A stretch of 35,293 nt of DNA from an uncultured Lachnospiraceae bacterium (GTDB lineage: Bacteria > Bacillota > Clostridia > Lachnospirales > Lachnospiraceae): NCBI GenBank assembly GCA_910585395.1, contig CAJUCK010000001.1, positions 107,703-142,995 on the forward strand, in the 5' to 3' direction. Shown piece by piece: positions 23,137 to 31,858 of this stretch. The position numbers were made by a program, and so were the translations under genes. The number at the start of each line of letters is the position of its first letter. The stretch's first letter is position 1. A model generated the notes under the pieces. That model ran no database searches and was not told where the DNA came from. It saw only the letters and a list, made by a program, of their open reading frames with translations.

Positions 23137-24157
23137 TGTCTGCCAATTCCGTTTCTTCTAATTCTGTTTCTTTCAATTGGTAATTTGCAGGAACTGATTT
23201 GCATAGAGTTTTTCCCAGCAGTTTCTGCTCAACGCTCCAGGGGGAAATGCCTTTTGACCTGGAACGAAAATAGGTGATATCATCTTCGGTTATTTTTTCT
23301 CTCTGCTGCATAGCACGAGCTGAATACGGATACATCATGACGCTCTCTCGAAAGTCTTTTTCAAAATCTGTCAGTTTTTTTTCGGGCATGCCTAATAATT
23401 GTTCTGTCTCACGGATATTGGAAACCATTTTCTTAAAATCATCTGGTTCCAAAGCAAAATAGTGGTCTGGTCCTTCCATTTTTCTTGATAACGTAAGATG
23501 TTTTTCTATCATGGATGCTCCAAGACATACTGCTGCGACAGAGGCGGTTGTTCCAAGTGTATGGTCAGAATATCCTACAGCAGTTCCATACTTGTTTTTC
23601 AAGGTTTTAATAAAGTTAAGGTTTGCCTTATCTGGCTCTGCTGGATACTGTGATGTACAATGCAGCAGCGTTAATTTTTGTAAATCACCATAAGTTTTAT
23701 ACAGCTCTACTGCCCGTGTAATTTCTGTTTCTTCACAGTAACCAGTAGACATGATGACGTCAATTTTTAGCTGCGCCGCTTTTTTGATTAATTGTGGAAA
23801 ACCGTAAGTCTGCGGGGAGGCAATTTTTATGTGTTTGACGTTGTGCTTTTTTAATAATTCCAGCGCCAGCAGATAAGTGGGTGCACTGATACATTCAATA
23901 TCTATCTTGTGGGCATAGGCAAAGATTTTGTCGTACCATTCTTCCCGCAGTTCTATTTTTTGAAATAATTCAATATCTGTTTGTCTGATATCTGAATCAG
24001 CTATCAGTTTATTCAATTTTAAAGATTGAAATTTGACAGCATCAGCGCCAGATTGCTTTGCAATATCCATCAATTCAAAGGCTTGCTCTATATTCTGGTT
24101 ATGATTAGAACCAATTTCTGCTATGACAAATACATGTCTATTTTTACATTCCGCCAT
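23117..24157 (-). CDS. pseI: Pseudaminic acid synthase (NeuB family)
   Basis: A 346-residue NeuB-family synthase that condenses phosphoenolpyruvate with a 2,4-diacetamido-trideoxy hexose to give a nine-carbon nonulosonic acid. VFVIAEIGSNHNQN (9-22) and SGADAVKFQSLKLNKLI carry the PEP-binding residues; GYSDHTLGTTASVAAVCLGA and MIEKHLTLSRKMEGPDHYFA hold the metal and substrate ligands; a C-terminal antifreeze-like SAF domain starts near ARAMQQREKITEDDITYFRS. The length and the presence of pseB, pseC and pseG in the operon favour PseI over NeuB or LegI. The start has GGAGA upstream. Exact stereochemistry of the product cannot be read from the sequence. Confidence 0.88.
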   Translation of the reverse strand: MAECKNRHVFVIAEIGSNHNQNIEQAFELMDIAKQSGADAVKFQSLKLNKLIADSDIRQTDIELFQKIELREEWYDKIFAYAHKIDIECISAPTYLLALELLKKHNVKHIKIASPQTYGFPQLIKKAAQLKIDVIMSTGYCEETEITRAVELYKTYGDLQKLTLLHCTSQYPAEPDKANLNFIKTLKNKYGTAVGYSDHTLGTTASVAAVCLGASMIEKHLTLSRKMEGPDHYFALEPDDFKKMVSNIRETEQLLGMPEKKLTDFEKDFRESVMMYPYSARAMQQREKITEDDITYFRSRSKGISPWSVEQKLLGKTLCKSVPANYQLKETELEETELADNERDYY

Positions 24158-24205
24158 ATCATTATCTCCTGCAATAGTTTTTCAAAATAGATGCAAATAT
24201 CACTT

Positions 24206-25519
24206 TTAATTTAACCGTTCAAAACCGCTGTGGCATACCGCTCCATCCAACTGTGTTTCAATAGATTTCCCCTGTTGATGTATACACGCGATTTGCTGAA
24301 ACACTTTTTCACACGCATCTAAATATTTCGCTGCTACGTTATCCGAATGTGAAAATGAAGCATAAATGCCAGTACTTGCCAGGAAACCATGTTTCAGCAT
24401 TTCCTGTGTAAAATATGTCTTATATGCAAGCGGATGTTCGTATTCGAATTCAAAATGACTTAACGGTACAATTCCTGAAATATGTATCCTTACGTTTAAG
24501 CGCTCTGAGATTTCCTTCCAGCCGTTTCTGATTTTATTGCCGATATCATTCAATGTTTCCTCCACATTATATTTTTGGTAACATTCAATCGCCTTTAAAG
24601 CTGCGGCGAGACCGATCCGTTCTGTCCAGAATGTACTGCTGATAAAGCTATCCTGTGCTGCTTTCATAATATCTTTTATGCCGATAACAGCTGACAGTGG
24701 GTAGCCATTTGTCATTGCTTTTGCAAACACTGCAATATCAGGTTCAACGCCCAGCTTTAGATGGCTTCCCCCTGCGCACAGACGGAAGCCTGCGGTAATC
24801 TCGTCAAAGATCAGCACAATATTTTTTTTACGTGTAATGCTGCGGATTTCCTGCAGATAGTGCTCTTCTGGATAATCATTTCGTATCGGTTCCATAACCA
24901 CTGCCGCGATTCTTTGCGCATTATCTGCCACCAACTGCTTAAATTCTTCTATATGATTGTAATGAAAAATCAGATTTGTTCCTGCCAGCCCTTTGGGTAC
25001 GCCGGCAGGAGCCAGCCCCTTTAAGTGAACATCTGCCAGAGGATCGCCTTGTACCAGATTTGCAGAAAGATACCAGTCATGCCATCCGTGATAGCCGCAT
25101 ACCAAGACGAGGTCTTTTCCAGTATGTGCTCTGGCAATGCGTACAGCCATGGCCATGGATTCGCCTCCCGTTTTCGTGTACCGTACCATATCTGCCCATG
25201 GGTGAAGCTCTATAAGTTTTTCCGCAAGATAAACTTCTTCTGGTGCATTTAATGTACACATTCCAGAAAGCTTAATGGCTTTTGCTGCCGCGGCGTCTAC
25301 TTCCTCATAAGCGTATCCCAAAACATTGGCTCCAACGCCCATGATACTCATATCGTAATAATGATTTCCGTCTAAATCCCATACCTCACAGCCTTTAGCT
25401 CTGCTATAATAAGCAGGCCAGAGATCTGGCAGCCACATTTCTGGCCGTTTGCTCAGAAGCTGTGTTCCTCCTGGGATAATTTGTTTTGCTCTGATGTATA
25501 GTTCCTGTCCACGTCCCAT
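24206..25519 (-). CDS. Class III PLP aminotransferase, glutamate-1-semialdehyde-aminomutase-like
   Basis: A 437-residue fold-type I PLP enzyme. It starts MGRGQELYIRAKQIIPGGTQ, the GSAM-like opening; VRYTKTGGESMAMAVRIARA is the phosphate-binding region, YHGWHDW (143-149) stacks on the cofactor, DEITAGFR (239-246) binds the pyridine nitrogen, and K267 in FAKAMTNGYPLSAVIG is the Schiff-base lysine. It lies between the cytidylyltransferase and pseI and is not the haem-pathway gene, because no haem genes are near. In this setting it may install an amine on a keto intermediate or on a side chain of the nonulosonic acid; both are inference. It is distinct from pseC (DegT family) in the same operon. 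Confidence 0.87.
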   Translation of the reverse strand: MGRGQELYIRAKQIIPGGTQLLSKRPEMWLPDLWPAYYSRAKGCEVWDLDGNHYYDMSIMGVGANVLGYAYEEVDAAAAKAIKLSGMCTLNAPEEVYLAEKLIELHPWADMVRYTKTGGESMAMAVRIARAHTGKDLVLVCGYHGWHDWYLSANLVQGDPLADVHLKGLAPAGVPKGLAGTNLIFHYNHIEEFKQLVADNAQRIAAVVMEPIRNDYPEEHYLQEIRSITRKKNIVLIFDEITAGFRLCAGGSHLKLGVEPDIAVFAKAMTNGYPLSAVIGIKDIMKAAQDSFISSTFWTERIGLAAALKAIECYQKYNVEETLNDIGNKIRNGWKEISERLNVRIHISGIVPLSHFEFEYEHPLAYKTYFTQEMLKHGFLASTGIYASFSHSDNVAAKYLDACEKVFQQIACIHQQGKSIETQLDGAVCHSGFERLN

Positions 25520-25532
25520 TTATATTTACCTG

Positions 25533-26303
25533 TTACTCATCCCACTGCACGACTCGGTCATTTGCTATGGATTTTAGAGCCCCTTCATTTCTGATATATT
25601 CTGCGTTTAACTGTTCCAATTGTGGGTTTTCTGCAAGAAATTCAAGAATATCTTCGGTTACAAAATCATCCTTTCCTCTGGAAATGAAATGATGGTAGAC
25701 GGCACGGATTAACTGATAATCTCCTTCTTCGTCAAGTGTCCATCGTTTTTCCCCAATGTCAGGCAGGGGGCATTTCAGGCGCTGTATGTGAAACAGTTCT
25801 GGGTGCTTTCTGATATACAGAGTGACATGTTCTCTTTCAGAGGAAAGTTCTGCTTCTTTCCAGCTTTTTTTCAGAGCAGAAAATTTAATAATTTCAATAT
25901 CTTCTCCATCAGGAAAACTTTCTTCCAAATCTCCCATATAATCGGAATCGCTGTTTAACTGTTCAATCGCCATATCCAGATAACGCCAGTCAAATAATGG
26001 GCAGTCAGCGGTGATTCTTATTACATATTCTGGATGAAGCAGTCTGGCAGCCTGGTAATATCTGTCGAGCACATCCTGCTCAGAGCCGATAAATACTCTC
26101 ACACCTAATTCTGCGCAGAGCCGGACAACCTGCAGATCTTGCTTTTCAATAGATGTAATCACCATTACTTCATCCACCAGCCTGCTTCGCTGTACTCTCT
26201 CAATCACCCATTGAAGATCTGTTTTTCCTGACAAATCTTTCATAATTTTGCCTGGCAGCCTTGAAGAACCACATCTTGCCTGAATTAATACTAAATATTT
26301 CAT
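25533..26303 (-). CDS. SpsF-type cytidylyltransferase (probable CMP-nonulosonate synthetase)
   Basis: A 256-residue CTP-transferase-3 family enzyme starting MKYLVLIQARCGSSRLPGKI, the nucleotide-binding loop; SRLVDEVMVITSI, VFIGSEQDVLDRYYQAA and VIRITADCPLFD (metal-binding Asp) follow. This is the SpsF branch, longer than ordinary PseF/NeuA, and no other CMP-sugar synthetase gene is in the window. SpsF-type proteins accompany NeuB-like and PseG-like genes in Bacillus spore-coat glycan operons, so activation of the PseI product with CTP is the simplest role. The ATG at 26303 with AAGGTG upstream is chosen over a longer frame that overlaps the aldo/keto reductase region. Enzymatic identity as PseF is not proven. 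Confidence 0.82.
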   Translation of the reverse strand: MKYLVLIQARCGSSRLPGKIMKDLSGKTDLQWVIERVQRSRLVDEVMVITSIEKQDLQVVRLCAELGVRVFIGSEQDVLDRYYQAARLLHPEYVIRITADCPLFDWRYLDMAIEQLNSDSDYMGDLEESFPDGEDIEIIKFSALKKSWKEAELSSEREHVTLYIRKHPELFHIQRLKCPLPDIGEKRWTLDEEGDYQLIRAVYHHFISRGKDDFVTEDILEFLAENPQLEQLNAEYIRNEGALKSIANDRVVQWDE

Positions 26304-26313
26304 GCTGCACCTT

Positions 26314-27225
26314 CTATTCTGCTTTTTTTCCATCCGCCCAAAGGCTTGGAAAAATAATGCTTTTTTCTATATTCACAAAAGTATGTTTCACTTCTTCCAT
26401 AAAAGCATCGGGTATTTTCTGTTTTTTACAGATATGCATGTTCTGCAGCAGCTGCTCGTTTGTGTCGACTCCAAACACAAGATAATCAATATTTTTTTCC
26501 TGGCATACAAACTTAAGCAATGCTGCTGTCTTATCTATATTGTACTTTTTTAATAAATTTTCAAAGGTAATCAGGTATGGCGCTACATGTTTAAGAGGGG
26601 CTGGGATATGTTCGTTTTCCATCATAAATAGTCCCTGCAGAAAAGCGCTTCTTGTAAAAATAGTCATTCCTTTTTCTTTTGCTTTTGGTATGAAGCCTTC
26701 CTGAACGCCTCTCTGATCCAAAATACTGTATGGCAGCTGAACATAATCCAGCCCTTCTGTTTCCAGAGCGGCATATCCTTCCTGTAAATCATAAATAGAT
26801 ACCCCGATATGATTTACAAGCCGTTCCGCTTTTAACCTCTGCAGGCTTTTTACAATTTCAGAATTGTAAATATATTGCGGGGTATGCAGTAAATAACCGT
26901 CCAGAGACTGAAGACGCAGCCGTTTTAAGCTGTCTTCAAACTCTTTACGCACGATACTGTAACAGTCCGCTGCATGATCGTCTATGATATTAGGACGCAG
27001 TTTCGAAATAATCTGCAGTGAATCTATGTCTTTTCTGTTCTCAAAATATCTTCCTAAAAGAATTTCTGCCGTTCCATAAGCACGAGCCGTATCAATGACA
27101 CGTATTCCACCCTCGATTGCAGTGTCCAGCATTTCAAATACCTTTTCTTCTGCTGGTTGTCCCAGCGTATTGTTAATACCATATTTCATCCCGAATTGGA
27201 CTGTTCCAAGACATAATTGCGCCAT
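26314..27225 (-). CDS. Aldo/keto reductase
   Basis: A 303-residue TIM-barrel oxidoreductase. The N-terminus AQLCLGTVQFGMKYGI is typical, and the catalytic tetrad is visible: Asp45 and Tyr50 in IRVIDTARAYGTAE, Lys75 in QIISKLRP, and the His in GYLLHTPQY. It would use NAD(P)H to reduce a keto sugar or aldehyde, or run the reverse. It sits 10 nt upstream of the cytidylyltransferase. Aldo/keto reductase genes next to an SpsF-type gene and a class III aminotransferase suggest a small functional unit that reshapes the nonulosonic acid or its side chain, but canonical pseudaminic acid synthesis needs no reductase. The start has GAGAGGAAA upstream. Confidence 0.88.
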   Translation of the reverse strand: MAQLCLGTVQFGMKYGINNTLGQPAEEKVFEMLDTAIEGGIRVIDTARAYGTAEILLGRYFENRKDIDSLQIISKLRPNIIDDHAADCYSIVRKEFEDSLKRLRLQSLDGYLLHTPQYIYNSEIVKSLQRLKAERLVNHIGVSIYDLQEGYAALETEGLDYVQLPYSILDQRGVQEGFIPKAKEKGMTIFTRSAFLQGLFMMENEHIPAPLKHVAPYLITFENLLKKYNIDKTAALLKFVCQEKNIDYLVFGVDTNEQLLQNMHICKKQKIPDAFMEEVKHTFVNIEKSIIFPSLWADGKKAE

Positions 27226-27272
27226 TGCGTATTTCCTCTCTTTTCTCCTGAACCAGAGCTGGTTTCCTCATT

Positions 27273-29168
27273 TTATTCTTTGGATTCTGAACGTCTGTAA
27301 AAAACATTTGGGTTCCATTCATCCATCTTCTGAAATAAATGTTCCATCTCTCCCCATAACTTTTCATGATTCTGCGGGGTCCATTCTTTCATGTACTCTT
27401 CATATTTCCAGGTGCCAAGTTCCTTGCCATATATGGAAAGCTCTTCTTTGCACATTGGCAGAAGAGGATTCTGATAAAACATGGTTTTGTATGGTATATA
27501 TTCCCAATCGTAAAATAAATAGTGCATACAGTAAAATTGATATAATTCTTCCATGTTTTCTTTTGGCTTCAGGTTATCTAAGTTCATAATTAAATCATCA
27601 TATTCTGCTTTTGTTTTGGGATTCCAGGTAAAATCAAAAGCGGAGTGGGGATTTTGCCCGGCATTGATAACCTGAATGCCTAATGCTGGATATTCATGAC
27701 CGATGGTGCCGCAGACTGTCAGTGCGAAATCAGCGCCTTCTTTTTTTAATTGAACGGCTGAAATATCTGAGGGCAGCATTTTTATCTGCGGGTATCGTTT
27801 GGAAAAAGATTCCATAATTATAAAATCTCTTCGCCTGCCACATGGATGAGGTTTCAGATACCAGTGATAATTCGGGGTCTGCTCTGATAATTCTCCAAGG
27901 TGGCATAACCATGACATATAACTATTATCAAATATTTGTTCAAACTGATAAGAATTTTCTTCGAAGATATGAGGACAGATTATAATTTTAATTTTGTCAT
28001 CATCATCTAACACACGTTTACTTTTATTTTTATATTTAAGATGTTTTGCGACAAACTCACTTATATCTTCAAGATTGCCGCTGTTCCTTCTCTCTATGTG
28101 ATCTTTCGCCCAGTTTCGACCATATTCTTGTTCTTTAGGTGACAGCTGATTCCACATTTCTTTAAAATGCAGAGATGCTTCATGGCGATTGTGAAATTTG
28201 GGATATGCTTTCTGCATGGTATATTCGACTGCGTATGTGGGAATCCCCTTTGTGATGGCAATGTCCCGGATATACCCTTCCCAGCAGACTGCATCTGCGA
28301 GCAGAACAGCTGCAATATCATGTTCCAGGATGAAATGATGCCAAAAAACAATGGTATCTATACTTTTTTTCAAAAACGCACGCATTCGTTCTGATCGCAG
28401 ATTATAATCCGGTACTTCTTCTCTCAAAAAATCAGAAATAATAGTTGTGCCAAAACAGATGCCAAATATGGTGATATGATTCCAGTCAGCCCAGGTATAC
28501 AGATTTTTCCACAGCTCATCAAAAATTGTATCTGATTCCTTCTGCAGTTCTTCATTCAGAGAACTGTCAACTACCCCGGCTACATTAAAAGATTTATAGA
28601 TATCCAGTACCACTTTGGAAGCATTTTCAGCGGACGCGCCGTATCTGCAGAATCCATATATGGACGCGTTATATTTTTCTGCCAGATAATTTGCACAATA
28701 AGCATACTGTACAGAATTCTGGTCATGTCTGCTGTCAAAAGGCACTAAAATCATTTTTTCTGTGTTTTCTCTCTTTTTCTCTCTCCAGATTTCAGACATA
28801 AAATCTATATACCTGTTTGCAATTTCGTCTGCGTGATGAATGCACATATCATCCCAGATAAAAAAATCCTGATCTGGTACAAAGCCTTCTTCCACCATCT
28901 GCCGGCATAATTCGTTCATGTATCGGTAAGAGGCAATTATCACTGGCTGGCTGTTTGTTCTTATTGACTTAAACTGGTCTAAACTTATAATTTCTTTTCC
29001 GCAAAAATAGTTTCCCTGTCCAAAGCGCTTGTTATCTATAAAAGCGCCAATTGTCACGGTGTCTGACAGCTTGCGATATAAACTTTCACCGTCAACGCCT
29101 GCCCCAAATACATAGACCTCTCTGCCTGCAAACAATTCTTCACATTCTTTACAGTTTAAGAATTTCAC
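27273..29168 (-). CDS. Large two-module glycosyltransferase-like protein (Rossmann + GT-B)
   Basis: A 631-residue protein, first of the long operon. Residues about 15-107 are a Rossmann-like module (GREVYVFGAGVDGESLYRKL, GAFIDNKRFGQGNYFCGKEI), similar in pattern to modules in the proteins at 9572, 29610 and 33825. The remainder (about 135-560) looks like a GT-B carbohydrate transferase of the capsule/CDP-glycerol type: KMILVPFDSRHDQNSVQYAY opens the first half, WYLKPHPCGRR (436-446) is the HP-type donor loop, and FALTVCGTIGHEYPALGIQV (481-500) the second donor loop. It begins at GTG with GGAGG 10 nt away. Being in the nonulosonic operon it is a good candidate to transfer that sugar to flagellin or a glycan; no Maf-type transferase is present in the window. 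This role is inference. Confidence 0.65.
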   Translation of the reverse strand: MKFLNCKECEELFAGREVYVFGAGVDGESLYRKLSDTVTIGAFIDNKRFGQGNYFCGKEIISLDQFKSIRTNSQPVIIASYRYMNELCRQMVEEGFVPDQDFFIWDDMCIHHADEIANRYIDFMSEIWREKKRENTEKMILVPFDSRHDQNSVQYAYCANYLAEKYNASIYGFCRYGASAENASKVVLDIYKSFNVAGVVDSSLNEELQKESDTIFDELWKNLYTWADWNHITIFGICFGTTIISDFLREEVPDYNLRSERMRAFLKKSIDTIVFWHHFILEHDIAAVLLADAVCWEGYIRDIAITKGIPTYAVEYTMQKAYPKFHNRHEASLHFKEMWNQLSPKEQEYGRNWAKDHIERRNSGNLEDISEFVAKHLKYKNKSKRVLDDDDKIKIIICPHIFEENSYQFEQIFDNSYMSWLCHLGELSEQTPNYHWYLKPHPCGRRRDFIIMESFSKRYPQIKMLPSDISAVQLKKEGADFALTVCGTIGHEYPALGIQVINAGQNPHSAFDFTWNPKTKAEYDDLIMNLDNLKPKENMEELYQFYCMHYLFYDWEYIPYKTMFYQNPLLPMCKEELSIYGKELGTWKYEEYMKEWTPQNHEKLWGEMEHLFQKMDEWNPNVFYRRSESKE

Positions 29169-29609
29169 TCTAAGGCTACCTCCATATTTTGAATTAACTT
29201 ATGTTTCATAAAATATTTTAATCTGGGAGTATCTTTTAGAATCCTTGATTTCAGCGGGTTTGTGAGAATCTGACCAGATTTTAGACGGTAAATTCAGAAA
29301 GATGTTTTTTCAGAGATGGCGATTTTTTCTTGATTTAAGAGGGAAGAATGGATTATTAGTGACGGTATTTTTGACGGAAAAAGAAAATAAAGAAGTGTGG
29401 CAGAATAAATAAAAATGAGTTTGCCGCTGTGAAAAAAGAAGAATCCCCAGACTGTGCTGCAGCACGGTCTGAGGATTCTCATCTTTACGCTCATGAGCTT
29501 ATTACGGCTATTCTGCCTGTCGGCATTGTCGTATCTGCACCTTTTTCAATTCACGAACCTTATTAATTCTATAAAATATCTGTATCTCAATCAACTATTT
29601 GCGTTTTAC
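29169..29609. other. Intergenic region between the two minus-strand operons
   Basis: This 441-nt gap holds the terminator at 29440-29479 and, on the minus strand between it and 29168, the expected promoter of the long operon. I found no convincing -35/-10 pair and no SigD motif there. A short plus-strand frame (29302-29412) has no ribosome binding site. The 130 nt between the terminator and the 29610 gene show nothing further. Confidence 0.6.
29440..29479 (-). terminator. Strong terminator ending the CDP-sugar operon
   Basis: A near-perfect 20-bp inverted repeat (AGAATCCCCAGACTGTGCTG with CAGCACGGTCTGAGGATTCT; one C-A mismatch and one G-U pair). On the minus strand it continues TCTTTTTTC, so it terminates the operon that ends at 29610. 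On the plus strand the T-run is weak. Confidence 0.85.
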
Positions 29610-30842
29610 TCAAAAGATATTTACCTCTGGAATGAAGGTTATAAACTTACAATTCCATTCTCTTGTATATTCTAATGTCTGTGCAAGTTCTTCTTTTATG
29701 TTCCATGCTAAAAAAACAATGTAATCTGGTTTGGTTTCTCTAATTTTATCCAGAGAAGTAATCGGGATTCTTGTTCCTGGCAGATATAATCCCTGCTTTG
29801 CCACACTAGAATCTGCTGCAAAGTCAATAAACTCTTTTCCAATGCCACAATAATTCAGAAACGTATTGCCTTTTGCAGCGGCACCAAACGCAGCAATTTT
29901 AGCTCCTTTTTCTTTTAACTCACTCAGAAGCCTCAAACTATCAATCTTGATTTTTAAAACTTTTTTATTAAAATCCTCGTAATTAGAAACATCTAAAAGC
30001 CCCATTTCCTGTTCTTCTTGTAAAATACGTCTAACAGTATCAGCGGTTTCATATTTCATGTTTGATTTTAACGCTGCGTAGATTCTTAAAGAACCTCCGT
30101 GTGTAGGCAGTTCCTCAACATCATATATCTTCAGCGCATGAGCCTCAAAAATTTTTATGACTGCTGTTAAAGAAAAATACGAAAAATGTTCATGATATAC
30201 GGTATCGAACTGATTATACTTAATTAATTTCAGTAAATGTGGAAATTCTAGAGTTGCAGTGCCCTCGTCCTTTAACGCTACGCTGATTCCTTCAACAAAA
30301 CTATTAATATCTGGAACGTGCGCCAGCACATTATTTCCAATTATCAAATCAGCTTTTCCTCTGTTTTGCACAATTTCTCTGGCAGTATCTTCTGCCCAAA
30401 ATTTAACTTCTACTTCTATATCTTTTCTTTTTGCCTCTTGGGCAACGTTTTCAGCCGGTTCTATCCCGCATACAGGTATATTATATGGCTTAAAATATTG
30501 TAACAGATACCCGTCATTACATGCCAATTCATACACCATACTATTTTCGTTAAGCTGCAGGCGTTTTACAATCATATCTACATAGCATCTGCAGTGCTCT
30601 AACCAGCTTTTAGAAAACGAACTAAAATATTTATAATTGGTAAAAATGTTTTCGGGTTTCTGATATACCAATGCCTGTACTAAAAAGCAAGAATGGCATA
30701 CTTTGACATTTAAAGGGTAGAAATACTGTCCCTTATTTAAATCCTTTTTCTCAACATATTCATTTGAAATAGGAGAAAGCCCTAAATCTACAAATGTATG
30801 TACTAATTCTTCCCCACAAAACCTACAATGTCTGTTATCCAT
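29610..30842 (-). CDS. Sugar C-methyltransferase (TylC3/NovU-like)
   Basis: A 410-residue SAM-dependent C-methyltransferase of nucleotide-linked 4-keto sugars. An N-terminal zinc-binding domain has C6-x2-C9 (CRFCG) and C49-x2-C52 (CHSC); VYELACNDGYLL (103-114) is the SAM loop of this family; YHEHFSYFS is its hallmark in the middle; the C-terminal domain begins GAKIAAFGAAAKGNTFLN and is Rossmann-like. TylC3-type enzymes methylate the carbon next to the 4-keto group. With rfbF and rfbG in the same operon the substrate is most likely CDP-4-keto-6-deoxyglucose, giving a 3-C-methyl sugar. It lies 1 nt after the 30844 gene and is followed by the strong terminator. Confidence 0.88.
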   Translation of the reverse strand: MDNRHCRFCGEELVHTFVDLGLSPISNEYVEKKDLNKGQYFYPLNVKVCHSCFLVQALVYQKPENIFTNYKYFSSFSKSWLEHCRCYVDMIVKRLQLNENSMVYELACNDGYLLQYFKPYNIPVCGIEPAENVAQEAKRKDIEVEVKFWAEDTAREIVQNRGKADLIIGNNVLAHVPDINSFVEGISVALKDEGTATLEFPHLLKLIKYNQFDTVYHEHFSYFSLTAVIKIFEAHALKIYDVEELPTHGGSLRIYAALKSNMKYETADTVRRILQEEQEMGLLDVSNYEDFNKKVLKIKIDSLRLLSELKEKGAKIAAFGAAAKGNTFLNYCGIGKEFIDFAADSSVAKQGLYLPGTRIPITSLDKIRETKPDYIVFLAWNIKEELAQTLEYTREWNCKFITFIPEVNIF

Positions 30843-30843
30843 T

Positions 30844-31803
30844 TTATTCCCTCTTTCTATGATAAGATGCTGATTTGATATCCTGAATAATCCATTTTGC
30901 AGTTCTTTCTATGCCTTCTTCAAACGAAATAGCAATTTCAAAACCAGTATCTTTTTTTAATTTTGCTGTATCAAATACCTCTTTTGAAAGGCAGACAACA
31001 TTATCTACAATCTGACCAAATCCCAGCGCTATATTCGTTCCTCCATTAAACTCATTTGCTACCCTGCCGACAATCTTGAGAAATTCTTTCAGTGGTTTAG
31101 CTTCACCTGAGCCAATGAAATAATTTGTTCCATCTACACCCTTTTCTGCGATCAATCGCATTGCACGAGCAACGTCACAGACATGAACAAAATCATAATA
31201 CTGATTTCCAGCAGATAATGCGGGGGATACACCTTCATGTATTTTTCTAATCACGGTATTTACCAAACGCGATGATCTTTCTTCCTCACCGTAGGTATTG
31301 ATAAGCGGCCAGAAAAAACGAATACCATAATCACCTGCTTTGGCTTTACCCATCCAATGTGCAGCAATCTTTGAAGCTTTATACATATAACTGAGATTAG
31401 AAATAATTTTATCTTCCATTGTCTCAACGATCGCCTCCGCTTCATGAAGACTTCCAGCTCCAACAAAGGTTCCAATTTTCATTTGATGCATGGCGTCGAT
31501 TAAATCCAATACTGCCTGCAGATTCTGAATCTGTATTTCCTGGCTGCGGGCCTCTACATCAGAAACTCCCTGCCATGCAATATGAAAAACGGCGTCAATA
31601 TCTCTATCTGGGATAAGATCTGGGAGCTTTCCTAAATCCGTCAGATCACATGCAATAATTCTGATCGGCAGATTTATGATATTTTCAATATTTTTTGAAT
31701 TTGGGCGAACTACTGCAATCGTTTCAATCTGCTCATTTACCAGCTCCCTGACTAAAAATTTACCTATAAATCCAGTTGCCCCGGTTACAATAGCCTTTTT
31801 CAT
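30844..31803 (-). CDS. NAD(P)-dependent epimerase/reductase (SDR) of nucleotide sugars
   Basis: A 319-residue extended SDR protein. KAIVTGATGFIGKFLVREL is the NAD-binding loop near the N-terminus; IACDLTDL and FHIAWQGVSD follow. The active-site triad region is SNLSYMYKASKIAAHWMG, with Tyr-x-x-x-Lys in YKASK. In this operon it likely reduces C4 of the C-methylated 4-keto-6-deoxy sugar to close the route, or epimerises it. It lies between rfbG and the C-methyltransferase, with a GGAGG-type site before the ATG. The precise stereochemistry, and so the sugar, cannot be determined. Confidence 0.85.
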   Translation of the reverse strand: MKKAIVTGATGFIGKFLVRELVNEQIETIAVVRPNSKNIENIINLPIRIIACDLTDLGKLPDLIPDRDIDAVFHIAWQGVSDVEARSQEIQIQNLQAVLDLIDAMHQMKIGTFVGAGSLHEAEAIVETMEDKIISNLSYMYKASKIAAHWMGKAKAGDYGIRFFWPLINTYGEEERSSRLVNTVIRKIHEGVSPALSAGNQYYDFVHVCDVARAMRLIAEKGVDGTNYFIGSGEAKPLKEFLKIVGRVANEFNGGTNIALGFGQIVDNVVCLSKEVFDTAKLKKDTGFEIAISFEEGIERTAKWIIQDIKSASYHRKRE

Positions 31804-31858
31804 TTAAACCTGTCCTCCAGTTTTCTATAATTTTTCACAGCAGGTTATGGTCAGCGTG

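Noticed and set aside
24206..25519. Haem-pathway glutamate-1-semialdehyde aminomutase (hemL)
   Set aside because: The fold and motifs are GSAM-like, but it is embedded in a sugar operon with no haem genes, so a tailoring aminotransferase is more likely.
29302..29412. Short plus-strand frame of 36 codons in the 441-nt gap
   Set aside because: No ribosome binding site, no recognisable motif and AT-rich low-complexity codons; most likely chance.
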